NCBI GenBank assembly: GCA_024637095.1 | Contig: JAGXFV010000030.1 | Location: 62,001-126,000, forward strand | Source: Actinomycetes bacterium | Lineage (GTDB): Bacteria; Actinomycetota; Thermoleophilia; RBG-16-64-13 | Length of the DNA stretch: 64,000 nt | Reading direction: 5' to 3' | Shown: in pieces, positions 41,845-52,600 of the stretch | How positions within the stretch are numbered: position 1 is the first letter of the stretch | Layout: each line of letters begins with the position of its first letter | Translations under genes and position numbers: made by a program | Notes under the pieces: generated by a model | The model's input: only the letters and a program-made list of their open reading frames with translations | Database searches by the model: none | Told to the model about the DNA's origin: nothing

Positions 41845-43849
41845 CTTCGCCCGGAACGCCATGCAAATCACGCTTCCCCCGGAATTGCCGCCGGCTGCGC
41901 AGTTTGTCCCGGGGATCCGCCGCGCTCCCGACCGAGGATACGACCTGAGCGCCGAGGATACTATCGTTGCAGTCAAGAACGCCCTGCGCTACGTCCCGCC
42001 CGAACTGCATGAAGCCCTGGCGCCGGAGTTCCTGGAAGAACTGAAGACGCGCGGCCGCATCTACGCCTACCGCTACCGTCCCGAAGGCAATCTCAAGGCC
42101 AAGCCGGTCGACGAGTACAAGGGCATCCTCGAATCGCGTTGCCTGCAGCTCAACATCGACAACAACCTGGATTTCGACATTGCCCTCTATCCCTACGAAT
42201 TGGTGACCTACGGGGAGACCGGGCAGGTCTTCCAGAACTGGCTGCAGTATCGGTTGGTCAAGCGCTATTTGGAGGAGATGCGCGAGGACCAGACCCTGGT
42301 GATCGCCTCGGGCCACCCGGTCGGCCTCTTCGCCAGCCGACGCGAGGCCCCCCGGGTGATCAACACCAATGGCCTCACGGTGGGTGAGTACGACAACGCG
42401 AAGGACTTCCACTGGGCTGCGCAGATGGGGGTTGCCAACTACGGGCAGATGACGGCCGGCGGCTGGATCTATATCGGCCCGCAGGGCATCGTGCATGGAA
42501 CCTACATCACCCTCTTGAGCGCCGGCCGGCTCTACTTGGGGCTGCCCGAATCGGCCAGTCTAGCGGGGAAGCTCTATCTTAGCTCGGGCTTGGGAGGCAT
42601 GAGCGGGGCGCAACCCAAGGCAGCCGATATCGCCGGCGCTGTGAGCGTGACCGCAGAGGTCGACCACTCGCGGATCCAAACGCGGCTCGAGCAAGGCTGG
42701 GTCCAGCGGGCATCGGGCGATCTCGCCGAGGTTTTCGACTGGGTGGCGGCGGCCAAGCGGGAAGGCCGTGCGGAATCGATCGCCTATCACGGCAATGTGG
42801 TCGATCTCTGGCAGTACGTGGTGGACCAAGAAATCCCGGTGGAACTGGCTTCCGATCAGACCTCTTGTCACGCTGCCTATGACGGCGGTTACGTACCGGC
42901 GGGCTACAGTTTCGCGGAGGCGAGACGGCTGCTCGCCGGCAATCCGCAGGCCTACGCCGGCGAGGTGGATCGTTCGCTACGCCGGCACTTCGAGCTCATC
43001 CGGGTGATGACCGAGGAGCGGGGCACCCACTTTTGGGACTACGGCAACGCCTTTCTCAAGGCGGTGTTCGATGCGGGTGTGACTGAGGTCGCGCGAAACG
43101 GAGTGGACAGCCGCGGAGGGTTCATCTACCCGTCCTACGTCGAGAGCCTCATGGGCCCGATCTGTTTCGATAAAGGCTTTGGACCGTTTCGCTGGGTGTG
43201 CGCCAGCGGGGATCCCGGTGACTTGGACAGGACCGACGCAGCGGCCATGGGCCTGATCGACCCGGAGCGTGGCGGGCAGGACCGCGACAACTACGTATGG
43301 ATCCGCGACGCCAAGAAGAACCGCTTGGTGGTGGGCTCTCAGGCGCGGATTCTCTACTCCGACGGCGGGGGGCGGGTCCGCATGGCCCTAAAGTTCAACC
43401 AGATGGTGAGAGACGGCGAGGTGGGCCCCATCGTGCTGGGGCGAGACCACCACGATGTTTCTGGCACGGACTCGCCTTACCGGGAGACGGCAAACATCTA
43501 CGACGGTTCGCGCATCATGGCCGAGATGGCCTTCCATTGCTGGGCGGGCAACGCCGCCCGCGGGATGACGATGGTGGTTGCCTCCAACGGGGGCGGTGTG
43601 GGCATCGGCAAGGCGATAAACACCGGCTATGCGCTTGTTCTCGACGGCAGCCCGCGGGTGGACGAGATCATCCGCTCCGCCGTTGAGTGGGACGTCATGG
43701 GCGGCATCGCCCGCCGTTCCTGGGGACGCAACCAGCCTGCGATGGACACGGCACGCGACTGGAACCGCGAGAACCCGGACCGAGGACAGATTACCTTGCC
43801 CTATGTCCCCGAGCACGGTGTGGTCGAGCGACTGGTCGGGCTGGACTGA
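41837..43849 (+). CDS. hutU: urocanate hydratase (urocanase)
   Basis: A 670-residue urocanase of the long type, using tightly bound NAD+ to hydrate urocanate to imidazolonepropionate. Landmarks are GIRRAPDRGYDLSAEDTIVAVKNALRYVPPELH, GGWIYIGPQGIVHGT, LASDQTSCHAAYDGGYVP, the ICFDKGFGPFRWVCASGD region, and GRDHHDVSGTDSPYRET. The frame is open from 41678; GTG 41837 has GAGG six bases upstream, and ATG 41861 is the alternative. The order hutH ... hutI-ftcD-fchA-hutU places all histidine steps in one transcript. A thiourocanate substrate cannot be excluded from sequence. Confidence 0.94.
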   Translation: MDSFARNAMQITLPPELPPAAQFVPGIRRAPDRGYDLSAEDTIVAVKNALRYVPPELHEALAPEFLEELKTRGRIYAYRYRPEGNLKAKPVDEYKGILESRCLQLNIDNNLDFDIALYPYELVTYGETGQVFQNWLQYRLVKRYLEEMREDQTLVIASGHPVGLFASRREAPRVINTNGLTVGEYDNAKDFHWAAQMGVANYGQMTAGGWIYIGPQGIVHGTYITLLSAGRLYLGLPESASLAGKLYLSSGLGGMSGAQPKAADIAGAVSVTAEVDHSRIQTRLEQGWVQRASGDLAEVFDWVAAAKREGRAESIAYHGNVVDLWQYVVDQEIPVELASDQTSCHAAYDGGYVPAGYSFAEARRLLAGNPQAYAGEVDRSLRRHFELIRVMTEERGTHFWDYGNAFLKAVFDAGVTEVARNGVDSRGGFIYPSYVESLMGPICFDKGFGPFRWVCASGDPGDLDRTDAAAMGLIDPERGGQDRDNYVWIRDAKKNRLVVGSQARILYSDGGGRVRMALKFNQMVRDGEVGPIVLGRDHHDVSGTDSPYRETANIYDGSRIMAEMAFHCWAGNAARGMTMVVASNGGGVGIGKAINTGYALVLDGSPRVDEIIRSAVEWDVMGGIARRSWGRNQPAMDTARDWNRENPDRGQITLPYVPEHGVVERLVGLD

Positions 43850-43874
43850 ACCCAAACAGGCGAAAGGAGTCTGC

Positions 43875-44675
43875 ATGTTCGTGGTCATAGGAGAGCGCAT
43901 CAACACCTCGCGCAGCGCCGTCCAGGAGGCGGTGGCGAATCGCGATGCCGACTACATTGCCGAGGATGTGAAGAAGCAGGCGGAGGCCGGCGCCACCCAC
44001 ATCGACGTGAACGCCGGTGCCCGCATCGGCCATGAGGACGAGGACATGCGCTGGTTGCTCGAGGTGATTCAGGGTGCGGTCGACCTACCCCTCACCCTGG
44101 ACAGCCCGGATCCCGCAGTGCTGGAGATGGCCTACGGGCTGGCTCGGCGGGAGCCCATGATCAACTCGATCAGCCTGGAGACCGAGCGCTGGGAGAAGAT
44201 GGCCCCATTCCTGGAGGGTAAAGCGTGTTCGGTAATCGCGCTTTGCATGGACGACACCGGCCTACCCGCGGACTCCGACGAAATCGTCTCGCGGGCGCGG
44301 AAGCTGTCCGTTGTGCTGGAGGAACTGGGGATACCGCGCGAGAAGATCTTCCTCGATCCATTGGTTCAGCCGATCAGCACCGATCAGACCAAGGGCGTAA
44401 TGGTGCTCGATGCTCTCGCCCGCATCAACCGGGAGCTCCCGGGGATCAAGAGCACCTGCGGGCTTTCCAACATCTCTTACGGTCTGCCGCAGCGCAAGAT
44501 CATCAACCGGCACTACCTCACCCTGATGATGGGGGTGGGGCTTACCAGTGCCATCATCGATCCGCTCGACGACCGCATCATGGCCTCGATCAGGACCAGC
44601 GACATGCTCCTGGGAAATGACGAGTACTGCGGCAACTACCTCCAGGCGGTGAGAGCAGGGCGAATCGCGGGGTAG
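43875..44675 (+). CDS. methyltetrahydrofolate:corrinoid methyltransferase
   Basis: A 266-residue pterin-binding TIM barrel: FVVIGERINTSRSAVQEAV, the THIDVNAG folate site, LTLDSPDPAVLEMAYG, SLETERWEKM, and STCGLSNISYGLPQRKIINRHYLTLM. This is the AcsE/MtgA-type family that moves methyl groups between methyl-corrinoid proteins and tetrahydrofolate. Closing an operon that has a corrinoid protein and two substrate methyltransferases, it should make 5-methyl-tetrahydrofolate. The ATG follows GAAAGGAG. A frame open further upstream (43629) is antisense-free but lies inside hutU, so ATG 43875 is the start. Confidence 0.93.
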   Translation: MFVVIGERINTSRSAVQEAVANRDADYIAEDVKKQAEAGATHIDVNAGARIGHEDEDMRWLLEVIQGAVDLPLTLDSPDPAVLEMAYGLARREPMINSISLETERWEKMAPFLEGKACSVIALCMDDTGLPADSDEIVSRARKLSVVLEELGIPREKIFLDPLVQPISTDQTKGVMVLDALARINRELPGIKSTCGLSNISYGLPQRKIINRHYLTLMMGVGLTSAIIDPLDDRIMASIRTSDMLLGNDEYCGNYLQAVRAGRIAG

Positions 44676-44689
44676 CCCACCCGAAGCGA

Positions 44690-44712
44690 AGCGCTCTCAT
44701 GCGAGAAGCGCT
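44690..44712 (+). terminator. hairpin after the operon
   Basis: AGCGCTCTC pairs with GAG-A-AGCGCT around ATGC, 15 bases after the last operon gene. There is no T-tract, so termination may rely on Rho. Confidence 0.4.
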
Positions 44713-44768
44713 GGACAAACAGTGAGATAAGAACAATACTCCCGCTCCAGGACCGTTGCACCCCTGGT

Positions 44769-44797
44769 TTGACACTGCCCCACCTCGGCGGTAGAGT
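44769..44797 (+). promoter_or_regulatory. promoter of the GntR regulator gene
   Basis: A consensus TTGACA (44769-44774), 17 bases, then TAGAGT (44792-44797). Transcription would start near 44804, about 93 bases before the TTG start. A second TTGACG lies at 44822. Confidence 0.7.
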
Positions 44798-44896
44798 GAC
44801 TTTCCGCAAGGGTTCGTCCCGTTTGACGTTGCCGTCCATTCATCGAGCCGATGACGGCTGCCTTTCTTGGGTGCGAGACGAGGGGGGGAACGTTAG

Positions 44897-45622
44897 TTGG
44901 CACAGAAGCGGGCGGCTGTCCCTGTCTACTACGAAATCGCCACCGATCTTCGCGATGCTATCGAGTCGGGAGAGCTGCGCCCCGGCGAACTGATCCCATC
45001 CGAGGCCCAGCTGTGCGAGACCTACGGCGTCAGCCGGATGACCGTGCGGCAGGGTCTCAATCTTCTGTCCGAAGTCGGCTACATCAACTCGGTTCCGGGC
45101 CGGGGCAGCTTTGTTGTCTATCCCAGTTACGAGCGGGTGATGATCGAGGTGCAGCCCACCCGCCTACCCGACGGTAGCCTGCCTGATTGCCTAATGCTCG
45201 AGACCGGGCCCCACCGTGCGAACTCCAACCTGGCGGACCTCCTCGGCATCGTCGAGGGGGACGACGTTCAGCTGATTCGGCGGGTGCTGGGCGCGAACGG
45301 GGATGCCATCTGCTTTGACCGTATCTTCGTGCCCCGTGATTGGAGTCTGAGCGAGATCGAAGACAGGGCCGCCCCCGTCGCACAATTCGTCTCGCGGCTG
45401 GCCGAGCGCCCATTTCTGCATGTCAAGTTGAAAATCAGTGGCCGTGAGGCCGAACCGGAAGCTGCGGCCCATCTGAACCTCTCGAAGCCTCCTTTTGCGA
45501 TCTATCTGGAGCAGCAGATCCTGAGCGCCGAAGCGGATCCGGTGGCCTGGGCCGTTAGCATCTTTGACCCGGAGGGCTACCAGCTGACGGGCGAATTTGG
45601 TCCGGTGCGAAGGCGCCTCTAG
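44897..45622 (+). CDS. GntR/UTRA family transcriptional regulator (HutC-like)
   Basis: A 241-residue regulator. Residues about 5-72 are a GntR winged helix (YYEIATDLRDAIESGELRPGELIPSE, then CETYGVSRMTVRQGLNLLSEVGYI); residues about 85-235 are a UTRA ligand domain. HutC, the urocanate-responsive repressor of histidine genes, has this architecture, so this protein probably controls the operon upstream, sensing urocanate or a relative. The start is TTG behind an AGGGGGGG run. It has its own promoter and overlaps the convergent exporter gene by four bases. Confidence 0.85.
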   Translation: MAQKRAAVPVYYEIATDLRDAIESGELRPGELIPSEAQLCETYGVSRMTVRQGLNLLSEVGYINSVPGRGSFVVYPSYERVMIEVQPTRLPDGSLPDCLMLETGPHRANSNLADLLGIVEGDDVQLIRRVLGANGDAICFDRIFVPRDWSLSEIEDRAAPVAQFVSRLAERPFLHVKLKISGREAEPEAAAHLNLSKPPFAIYLEQQILSAEADPVAWAVSIFDPEGYQLTGEFGPVRRRL

Positions 45623-48201
45623 CCTGAGGCTTTCGGGCGTTTGGGCCACCAGTTCCAGTCGCCCAGCAGCACGGCAATGGCGGGGACCAGGGCGGTTCGG
45701 ACGACGAAGGTGTCGAGCAGCACCCCCAGCGACACGGCGAAGCCGAGCTGTACCAACCCGGTGATCTGACCGCTCATCATTGCGGCGAAGGTGCCGGCCA
45801 TGATGATCCCCGCCGAGGTGATGATGCCCCCGGTCTTAGCCACCGCCAGGCGGGTCCCCTCGCGGTTGCCGTGGCGCTGCACCTCTTCTTTGACCCGTCC
45901 CATCAGGAAGATGTTGTAGTCCATGCCGAGAGCCACCAGCATGACGAACATGAAGATGGGCACCCACCAGGTGACGCCACCCGTGCCCATCAAGTCGGTG
46001 AAGACCAGCCTCACGATCCCCAGAGTGGCGCCGTAGGAGACCAGAATGGTCAGGATCAGGTAGACCGGAGCCACCAAGGCCCGGAGCAAGAGCACCAGCA
46101 CCACGAAAACTCCGATCAGCACGAAGACGATCGAGCGCACCATGTCCCCGGCCGAAGCGCTCTGCAGATCGGCGACCACTGCGGAAGGGCCCTCGACGTA
46201 ACCGTCGACCGAGGGTTCGTCGTGCATCAGGTCGCGCAGGGTCTCCACGGTGGAAAGAGCTTCTTCGGTGTAGGGGCCGGAGTCGAGAACCACCTGGAGT
46301 CGGGCGACCCGGGCATCGACGGAGAAGTAGGCTTCGCGCAGCCGGCGCAGCCCTTCGTTGTTCTCGAGGTAGGTCTCGGGCAGCATGATGGCGCCGTCGC
46401 GGTTCCGGAACCGCTCCTGCAGCCCCTCGAGACCTTCGGTCAGGTCGTCCAGAACCGCGGTGGGCCCTTCCGGGAGGGAGGACAGCGAGCCCTCCTGCAC
46501 GGCGCTGAACAATTGCTGAAGAGCCTCGTTCGCCTGCCGGAAGCCGGGGTCGTCCTCTACGTCGGGATAGGCCTCGCCCAACTGGCTCAAGTAGGCGCGC
46601 AGGTCGAGCAGCGCACCCGCGGCTTCCCGAATCATGTCGGAGGGAGCGAGCGCGGCCAGGGGGCCGAGATCTGCCAGTTGTTGCTGTGCCTGTCGGACCC
46701 CGGTCAACTGGTCCTCGAGTTGGCCTGAGACCTTCAGAGTCTTCTCGTCCAGGGACCCGGTGAAACTCCGCACCTCCCGGACGTGCTCGAGGCCCAGTAT
46801 GCGCTGCAAGAAGTCGCTTTGCATCTTCAGGCTGGACGGATCCGTCAGGCTATCCTCACCCACAAGAACCAGGGTGAGTGGTTGCATGGTTCCCGCTCCC
46901 AAGGAGTCGGACAGCACATCGAACCCTTCGCGCGCCTCCACGTCCTCGGGGAGGTCGGCAAGCAGATCGAAGTTGCGATCCTGGCCCTGACCGTAAAGGG
47001 CCAGGGGGAGGAGCAGCGCGAGGCCCACCCCGAGCGCGACCCAGGGGTGATCGGTCACCCGTGTGCTCCACCAGTGCCAGATGCGCGAGTCCCCCACACC
47101 GGCTGAACGCCGCGGCCAAAAGGCGCGGTCTCCCAACAGGGCGAGCAGGGCGGGGGTGAGCGTGAGGCCGGCAATCAGAGTGATGAAGACTCCGATGGCC
47201 ACGCTGGGCCCGGTGGTGTTGAATAGTCCCAGCTTGGCGAAGGCCATGGTCGAGAGGCCGACGATCACGGTGCCCGCACTGGAGGCGATGGTCTCGCCCA
47301 CGGTTCTGACCGTCTCGGTGGCGGCGGGGCGGGCCGCGTCCATCTTCGCCATCTCTTCGCGGAAACGGCTGATCAGGAAGAGGCAGTAATCGGTGCCCGC
47401 CCCGAAGAGAATCACTATCAGGAAGATGTTCGTGTATCCGGAAATGGTGATGATGCCGTCTCCCAGGAAGGCGATGAATCCGCGGGAGATCAGGTAGGCC
47501 AGGGCGATGGTCCCCAGGGGGATCAGCGGGCTGATCGGGGAGCGGTAGACGGCGAGCAGGATGAGGATCACCAGCATTATCGTGATCCAGGTGGTGGAGT
47601 CCAGGCTTTCTCGGGTGGCCTGGTCGTAAGCCCCGATGATGGCCGCGTCCCCAGTAATGTAAGTGCTGAGTGAGGCCGGCGCCGCATCCAGGCGTTCGCC
47701 GATCCGCTCGACCGCCTCCCGGGTCACCTCTTCGGTGCCGATGCTGGAGAAGGCCACCGAGATCAACGCCACCCGGCCATCCTCGGCGACCAGGGCCGCC
47801 GCCGTTTGCTGGTCGGCGCCGATGGGGCTGGTGACCCGCTCCACGACCTTCGGGGCGTCCGGGTCCCGAAGCCACTCAGTTATCTGTCCGATGAAGGCGC
47901 CGGTCTCGCCCTCGAGCAGGGAGTCGCCGCCGGACTCACCTGACGCGGACGCGTCCCCCACTTCGCTCGCCTGAAAGACGATGGCGACGCTGCTGGGCGA
48001 GGTGCGTTCAGGGAAGTACTCCTCGACCGTCTCGGCGGCTTCGATGCTGGGTGCTTCAGCCGCCAGAAAGGCACGTTGGTCGTTGACTGCGACGTCGTCG
48101 ATGCTGGGGGCGACTAGGGTGATGAGCACCGCCGCCACGATCCAGGCGGCCACGATCGCCCAGCGGTAGCGCGCGGTCAAACGGCCGATCAGTGCGAACA
48201 C
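45619..48201 (-). CDS. MMPL/RND family exporter
   Basis: An 860-residue membrane protein with twelve segments in two halves, each with a large extracytoplasmic loop. The first helix ARYRWAIVAAWIVAAVLITLVAPSI, the VFGAGTDYCLFLISRF-type motif (ILFGAGTDYCLFL) in half one, and LVALGMDYNIFLMGRVKEEV in half two are diagnostic of MMPL transporters, which export lipids or drugs using the proton gradient. The substrate is unknown. It is followed closely, on the same strand, by no other transporter component. Confidence 0.9.
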   Translation of the reverse strand: MFALIGRLTARYRWAIVAAWIVAAVLITLVAPSIDDVAVNDQRAFLAAEAPSIEAAETVEEYFPERTSPSSVAIVFQASEVGDASASGESGGDSLLEGETGAFIGQITEWLRDPDAPKVVERVTSPIGADQQTAAALVAEDGRVALISVAFSSIGTEEVTREAVERIGERLDAAPASLSTYITGDAAIIGAYDQATRESLDSTTWITIMLVILILLAVYRSPISPLIPLGTIALAYLISRGFIAFLGDGIITISGYTNIFLIVILFGAGTDYCLFLISRFREEMAKMDAARPAATETVRTVGETIASSAGTVIVGLSTMAFAKLGLFNTTGPSVAIGVFITLIAGLTLTPALLALLGDRAFWPRRSAGVGDSRIWHWWSTRVTDHPWVALGVGLALLLPLALYGQGQDRNFDLLADLPEDVEAREGFDVLSDSLGAGTMQPLTLVLVGEDSLTDPSSLKMQSDFLQRILGLEHVREVRSFTGSLDEKTLKVSGQLEDQLTGVRQAQQQLADLGPLAALAPSDMIREAAGALLDLRAYLSQLGEAYPDVEDDPGFRQANEALQQLFSAVQEGSLSSLPEGPTAVLDDLTEGLEGLQERFRNRDGAIMLPETYLENNEGLRRLREAYFSVDARVARLQVVLDSGPYTEEALSTVETLRDLMHDEPSVDGYVEGPSAVVADLQSASAGDMVRSIVFVLIGVFVVLVLLLRALVAPVYLILTILVSYGATLGIVRLVFTDLMGTGGVTWWVPIFMFVMLVALGMDYNIFLMGRVKEEVQRHGNREGTRLAVAKTGGIITSAGIIMAGTFAAMMSGQITGLVQLGFAVSLGVLLDTFVVRTALVPAIAVLLGDWNWWPKRPKASG

Positions 48202-48241
48202 GGGAAGCTACTCCTATCGGAAAAAGCGGGGAGGGGGAGCC

Positions 48242-49615
48242 TTACGCCCTCTGAACTTTCTTGCGCCGCTTGTACGTCTGCGCCAGTTCCAGGAAGATGC
48301 CGACGTCGCGGTCCAGGTCGCCCTGAGTCCCGTCGAAGTAGAAGACGCGGATGGGCATGTCGTCGTGTTCACGGCTCACTCGGGGATAGACCGCTTCAGT
48401 GACGATCCCATTCATGCAGGAGAAGGGGCTGATGTCGACCACCCCGTCTGCGCCTTTGCCATGAAGGTAGATCGCCCCACCGGTGGAGAGCACCATTTCG
48501 CCCATCGCTCCGCTGTGTGGTAGATAGGGCCGGGAGTACTCCAGAAGCTCGGGGACCTCGGGCTCTTCGTAGCCCTGGAAGACGTCCTCGAACACCTTCA
48601 TCAGCACGTGTTCGTCGCGGTGCTGGACCCTGGTGGTGATCCAGTGCTTCAACCACTCCTTGGAAACCCGCCGCTTTTCCTCGCGGAAGCGTCGGAAGCG
48701 CTCTTCGTTCGTGTACCAGAGCCATTCGCCCACCCCGGCCAGCCAGCACTCGCCGCCCTCGGCTTCGATGCGGCGGATGAGCTCATTGTTGGAGAAGGTG
48801 TTCAGTCGGCAGAAGATCTCGCCCACCACGCCGATCAGCGGACGTTCCTCTTCGCGAACCGGTATGGCCGCAAAATCGTCCTTGACCCGGCGCAGCGCCT
48901 CTGTGAGTTCGTCGAACCGCTTGCCGTGAGCCACCTGTGGGCGTGACACCACCGCGGCCACCTGCTCGAGGGCCTTCTGGTAGACCTCATCGGTCTCTCC
49001 CTGGTTCACCTCGTAAGGCCGGGTCTTGAGCAGCAGCTTCATCAAGATGTCATTGGCCACCACCGTGCGCCAGGCGGTGCGGATAAGCTCCTGCGCATGC
49101 TCGCCGATGCCGGCGTAGCCGTCGGCGGAGGTGATGGAGAGGATGACCACGTCTTCGTAGCCCAGATCGTCCATCAGCCGCCGCTGAAGAGCCGCATACT
49201 GACCGAAGCGGCAGGGGCCGTTGGCGGTGGGCAGGAGCAGGGCGAGCTTGCTCGGGTCGATCCCCTCGTCCTCGATGAGCTTCATGAAGTCGCCCATCAC
49301 CACCTTCTGGGGATAGCACTCGTCTCCCGAGGTGTAGCGCCCACCCAACTCGAGCGTGCGTGCGTCGGAATCGGGAGTCACCTTGGCGTCCAGCCCGATG
49401 GAGCGCAGCGCTGCGGCCAGCAGGAAGGAACCGCCGTAAGGCATCTGGGGAATGTAGAGTTCGCGGCCCGTCAGATCGACGTCGGCCGAGACCAGGGGGC
49501 TGCTGTCGGCGCCCTGAGCTGCCGAAGGCGAAAGCCGCGGGAAAGCGTCGCGGGCCGCCTCGGAGGAGCCGTGCCCGTTGCCGCTTGCTCCTTGGTTTCT
49601 TGTGGTGCTGCTCAT
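48242..49615 (-). CDS. 2-hydroxyacyl-CoA dehydratase-like protein (D-component/DUF2229-type)
   Basis: A 457-residue soluble protein related to the dehydratase component of the 2-hydroxyglutaryl-CoA dehydratase systems. Conserved cysteines that could hold a [4Fe-4S] cluster are in GDECYPQKVV, NGPCRFGQY and DISPFSCMNG. Nothing indicates a CoA substrate directly. It is encoded nine bases after the large activase-like gene (49625), the common pairing in which the function remains undetermined. The N-terminal 45 residues are a Ser/Gly-rich, probably disordered extension. Confidence 0.8.
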   Translation of the reverse strand: MSSTTRNQGASGNGHGSSEAARDAFPRLSPSAAQGADSSPLVSADVDLTGRELYIPQMPYGGSFLLAAALRSIGLDAKVTPDSDARTLELGGRYTSGDECYPQKVVMGDFMKLIEDEGIDPSKLALLLPTANGPCRFGQYAALQRRLMDDLGYEDVVILSITSADGYAGIGEHAQELIRTAWRTVVANDILMKLLLKTRPYEVNQGETDEVYQKALEQVAAVVSRPQVAHGKRFDELTEALRRVKDDFAAIPVREEERPLIGVVGEIFCRLNTFSNNELIRRIEAEGGECWLAGVGEWLWYTNEERFRRFREEKRRVSKEWLKHWITTRVQHRDEHVLMKVFEDVFQGYEEPEVPELLEYSRPYLPHSGAMGEMVLSTGGAIYLHGKGADGVVDISPFSCMNGIVTEAVYPRVSREHDDMPIRVFYFDGTQGDLDRDVGIFLELAQTYKRRKKVQRA

Positions 49616-49624
49616 GTCGTCCTC

Positions 49625-52600
49625 CTACGCCGAGCGGGCGACGTCGGCCCGCTCTCGGCTCCACCAGCGCAGGAAGCCCTTGCTGTCCAGGTAAGCTTCG
49701 CAGCGGGTCATCGCTCCCGCGTCATTGGTGTGCTCGTCGAACTGAAGGGTCAGGAAGGGCTCGGGACTCGCTTCGGCCATGAAGTGCTTGATGTAGCTGT
49801 CCGGGCCGCACTTGAAGTTGGTCATGTAGATGACGTGCAGATTGGGATATGCGGCGATCACCTTGGCCGCCTGCAGGATCTTGCGCCCGTAGTTCCAGTA
49901 CATGTTGGGGTTTACCGAACGCACGTCCTCGTCCCAGAGCGGCAGGAAGTCCATCGGGATCACGTTCACCCCGTAGTATTTCCTGAGCTTGGCCGGCACG
50001 TCCATGTTGATACCGCCGTCGTACATGTTGTACGGCCGGCCGATCAGCACGATCCCCAGTTCATCCTTCTCGGTGAGATCGCTGAGGGCCTGGGCTCCCA
50101 TGCGTAGCAGGGCCTGGCGGAACTCGGACTGCGCCGAGTAGGCCTCTTTCACGGCGGCTTCGACCGTCTTGCGGTCCACGGACAGGGGCTTCATCAGCTC
50201 GACCAGCGTCTGCGAGACGTACTCCGGCCCCCGCCGGAAATGCATGGTGGGCATCAGCAGCTTGTCGGCCGCGGCCTCAAAGCCGGGGGCCGACGCGATC
50301 ACGAAGGGGAGGGTCTGGCCCCAGGGGCAGGCGTGGGACTCCCACTCGGGGTGGTCGGTCTCCTCGTTTAGCTGATTCGGGACGAGGACCCGATCGGCCC
50401 CACGGTCGAGCAGTTCGGCCACATGTCCGTGCGCCACCCTGATGGGGAAGCAGGGCTCGGCCACCGAATGATCCACCCCTTTTTCGCGGATGCGCCGGTC
50501 GGTCTCGCCCGAGACCATGACGTCGAAGCCGCAGTTGCGGAAGAAGGTGGCCCAGAAGGGCAGGCGATCATAGGTGTACATTGCCCGAGGCACTCCGATG
50601 GTTCCCCGGGGAGCATCCGAGCCGCTCGAGACCAGCTTGGAAGTCTCGACATCGTCGGCGGTCACGTAGGACATGACCAGTTTCTCGCGATAGTCGACCA
50701 GATCGGGGATCACCGGCAGTTTGTCCACCTTGGCCCGCTTGCGGTAGCGGTCGGAGCACTTGTCGCCCCAGTAGGTCTTCTCCTCACCGATGGTGAACTG
50801 GCGGATGTCGCACTCATTGGTGCAGCCTTTGCAGGTGAACTCCTTGATGGTGTAGTCCACGGCCTCGAGGTCCCAGCCCCGGAAGCCGGTATCGTCGTGG
50901 GTGGCTTCCATCTTCTCGCGGGCGAGCAGGGCCATGCCGATGGCCCCCACCACGCCGTTGTGCGGCGGCACGATGATGTCCCGCTGCAGAATCTGGCTGA
51001 AGGCGGCGGCCACCGAGTCGTTGTAGGCGGTGCCGCCCTGGAAGTAGATGGTCTCGCCGATCCTGCGGGTGCCGACCAACCGGTTGAGGTAGTTGTACGC
51101 GATGGAGTAGGCGAGGCCGGCCACCAGGTCTCCGGTGGAGGCGCCGCGCTGAAGATAGGAGTTCACGTCGCGCTCCATGAATACCGTGCAGCGTTCGCCC
51201 AGGCGCACGGGGGCTTCGCTGGCCAGCGCAAGTTCGGCGAATTCGCCCTTGATCTGCACGCCCAGTTTCTCCGCCTGTTCCTCGAGAAAAGAGCCGGTGC
51301 CCGCCGCGCAGGCCTCGTTCATGGCGAAGTCGACCACCACCCCGTCCTGCAGGCTGATGTATTTGGAATCCTGTCCGCCGATCTCGAAGATGGTGTCAGG
51401 GATCCGCCCGGTCAGCTTGCGGCCGATGAAGGTGGCCCCAGTTTTGTGCGCGGTGATCTCGTCGTTCACGGTGTCGGCGCCGATCAGTTCGCCGATCAAC
51501 TCCCGCCCGGAACCGGTGGTGCCCACACCCCTCACGTCGATGCGGTCGCCGATTTCCTCTTGGATCTCGGCCAAGCCCCGGTTGACCACCTCGACCGGAC
51601 GGCCTTCGGTCTTTAGGTAGATCTCTTTGATCAGATCGCCGGCCTCGTCGAGCACCACCAGGTTCGTGGAAACCGAGCCGATGTCGACGCCCATGTAGAC
51701 CGGCACGGGCTCGTGCTCGGAACCGCCGTTCCCGGTCGCCGCTGCGCTGCCGTTGCCCTTGAAGTCATAAGGCTTGACCCGGTCGCGGAGAAGCACCACG
51801 CGATCCATCGACAACGGTGCTGCCGTGGGGAACCGCTCCTCGCCCGCGGTGGACATGGCGGCCGCGTCGATAGCGCCCACTCCGCCTTCGATCTCCGCCT
51901 CTATCAGCGCGGCGCCGATGGCGCCCATCCAAGCGTAATAGGCTGGGATGAGGAACTCGTCTTCGGCGATCTCGAAGGCTTCGGCCATGGCCCGAGCGGC
52001 GCCCTGATTGGCGGCAACTCCACCGATGAAAGCGACCCGGCCGTTGATCTCTTTGCCCTTGGTGATGGTGCCCCGGTAGTTACGCACCACCGCGTTACAC
52101 AGGCCTTTGAGCACCTCGGGCGGTTGGTAGCCCTTTTGCTGCGAGTGGATCATGTCCGACTTGGCGAAGACCGAGCAGCGCCCCGCTATGGTGGCTGCCT
52201 TCCCCGCTCCGAGGACTATCTCGCCGACCTCCTCGATTTCGTAGAGGAGCCGGCTGGCCTGCTGGTCCATGAAGGATCCGGTCCCGGCGGCGCAGTCACC
52301 ATTTCCCTGATAGTCGCAGATGCCTACGCGCCCTTCAGGGTCCCGCTCCAGGCGGATGAACTTGGAGGTCTCGCCGCCCATCTCGAAGACCAGGTCCACT
52401 TCAGGATGCAGGATGCCCACGCCCCGGGCGATGGCCTTGAACTCGTTCTCGTAGGGGGCGTCGAGACTCTTGGCGAGAAGTCTGCCCCCCGAGCCGGTCA
52501 TACGGATGCCGCTGATGGTGTCTGGGGGAAGGGCGGCCAGCATTTCTTCGAGCAGAGACTGCGCGGTTTCGGCCGGGGTTCCCTTGATCCGCTGGTATCT

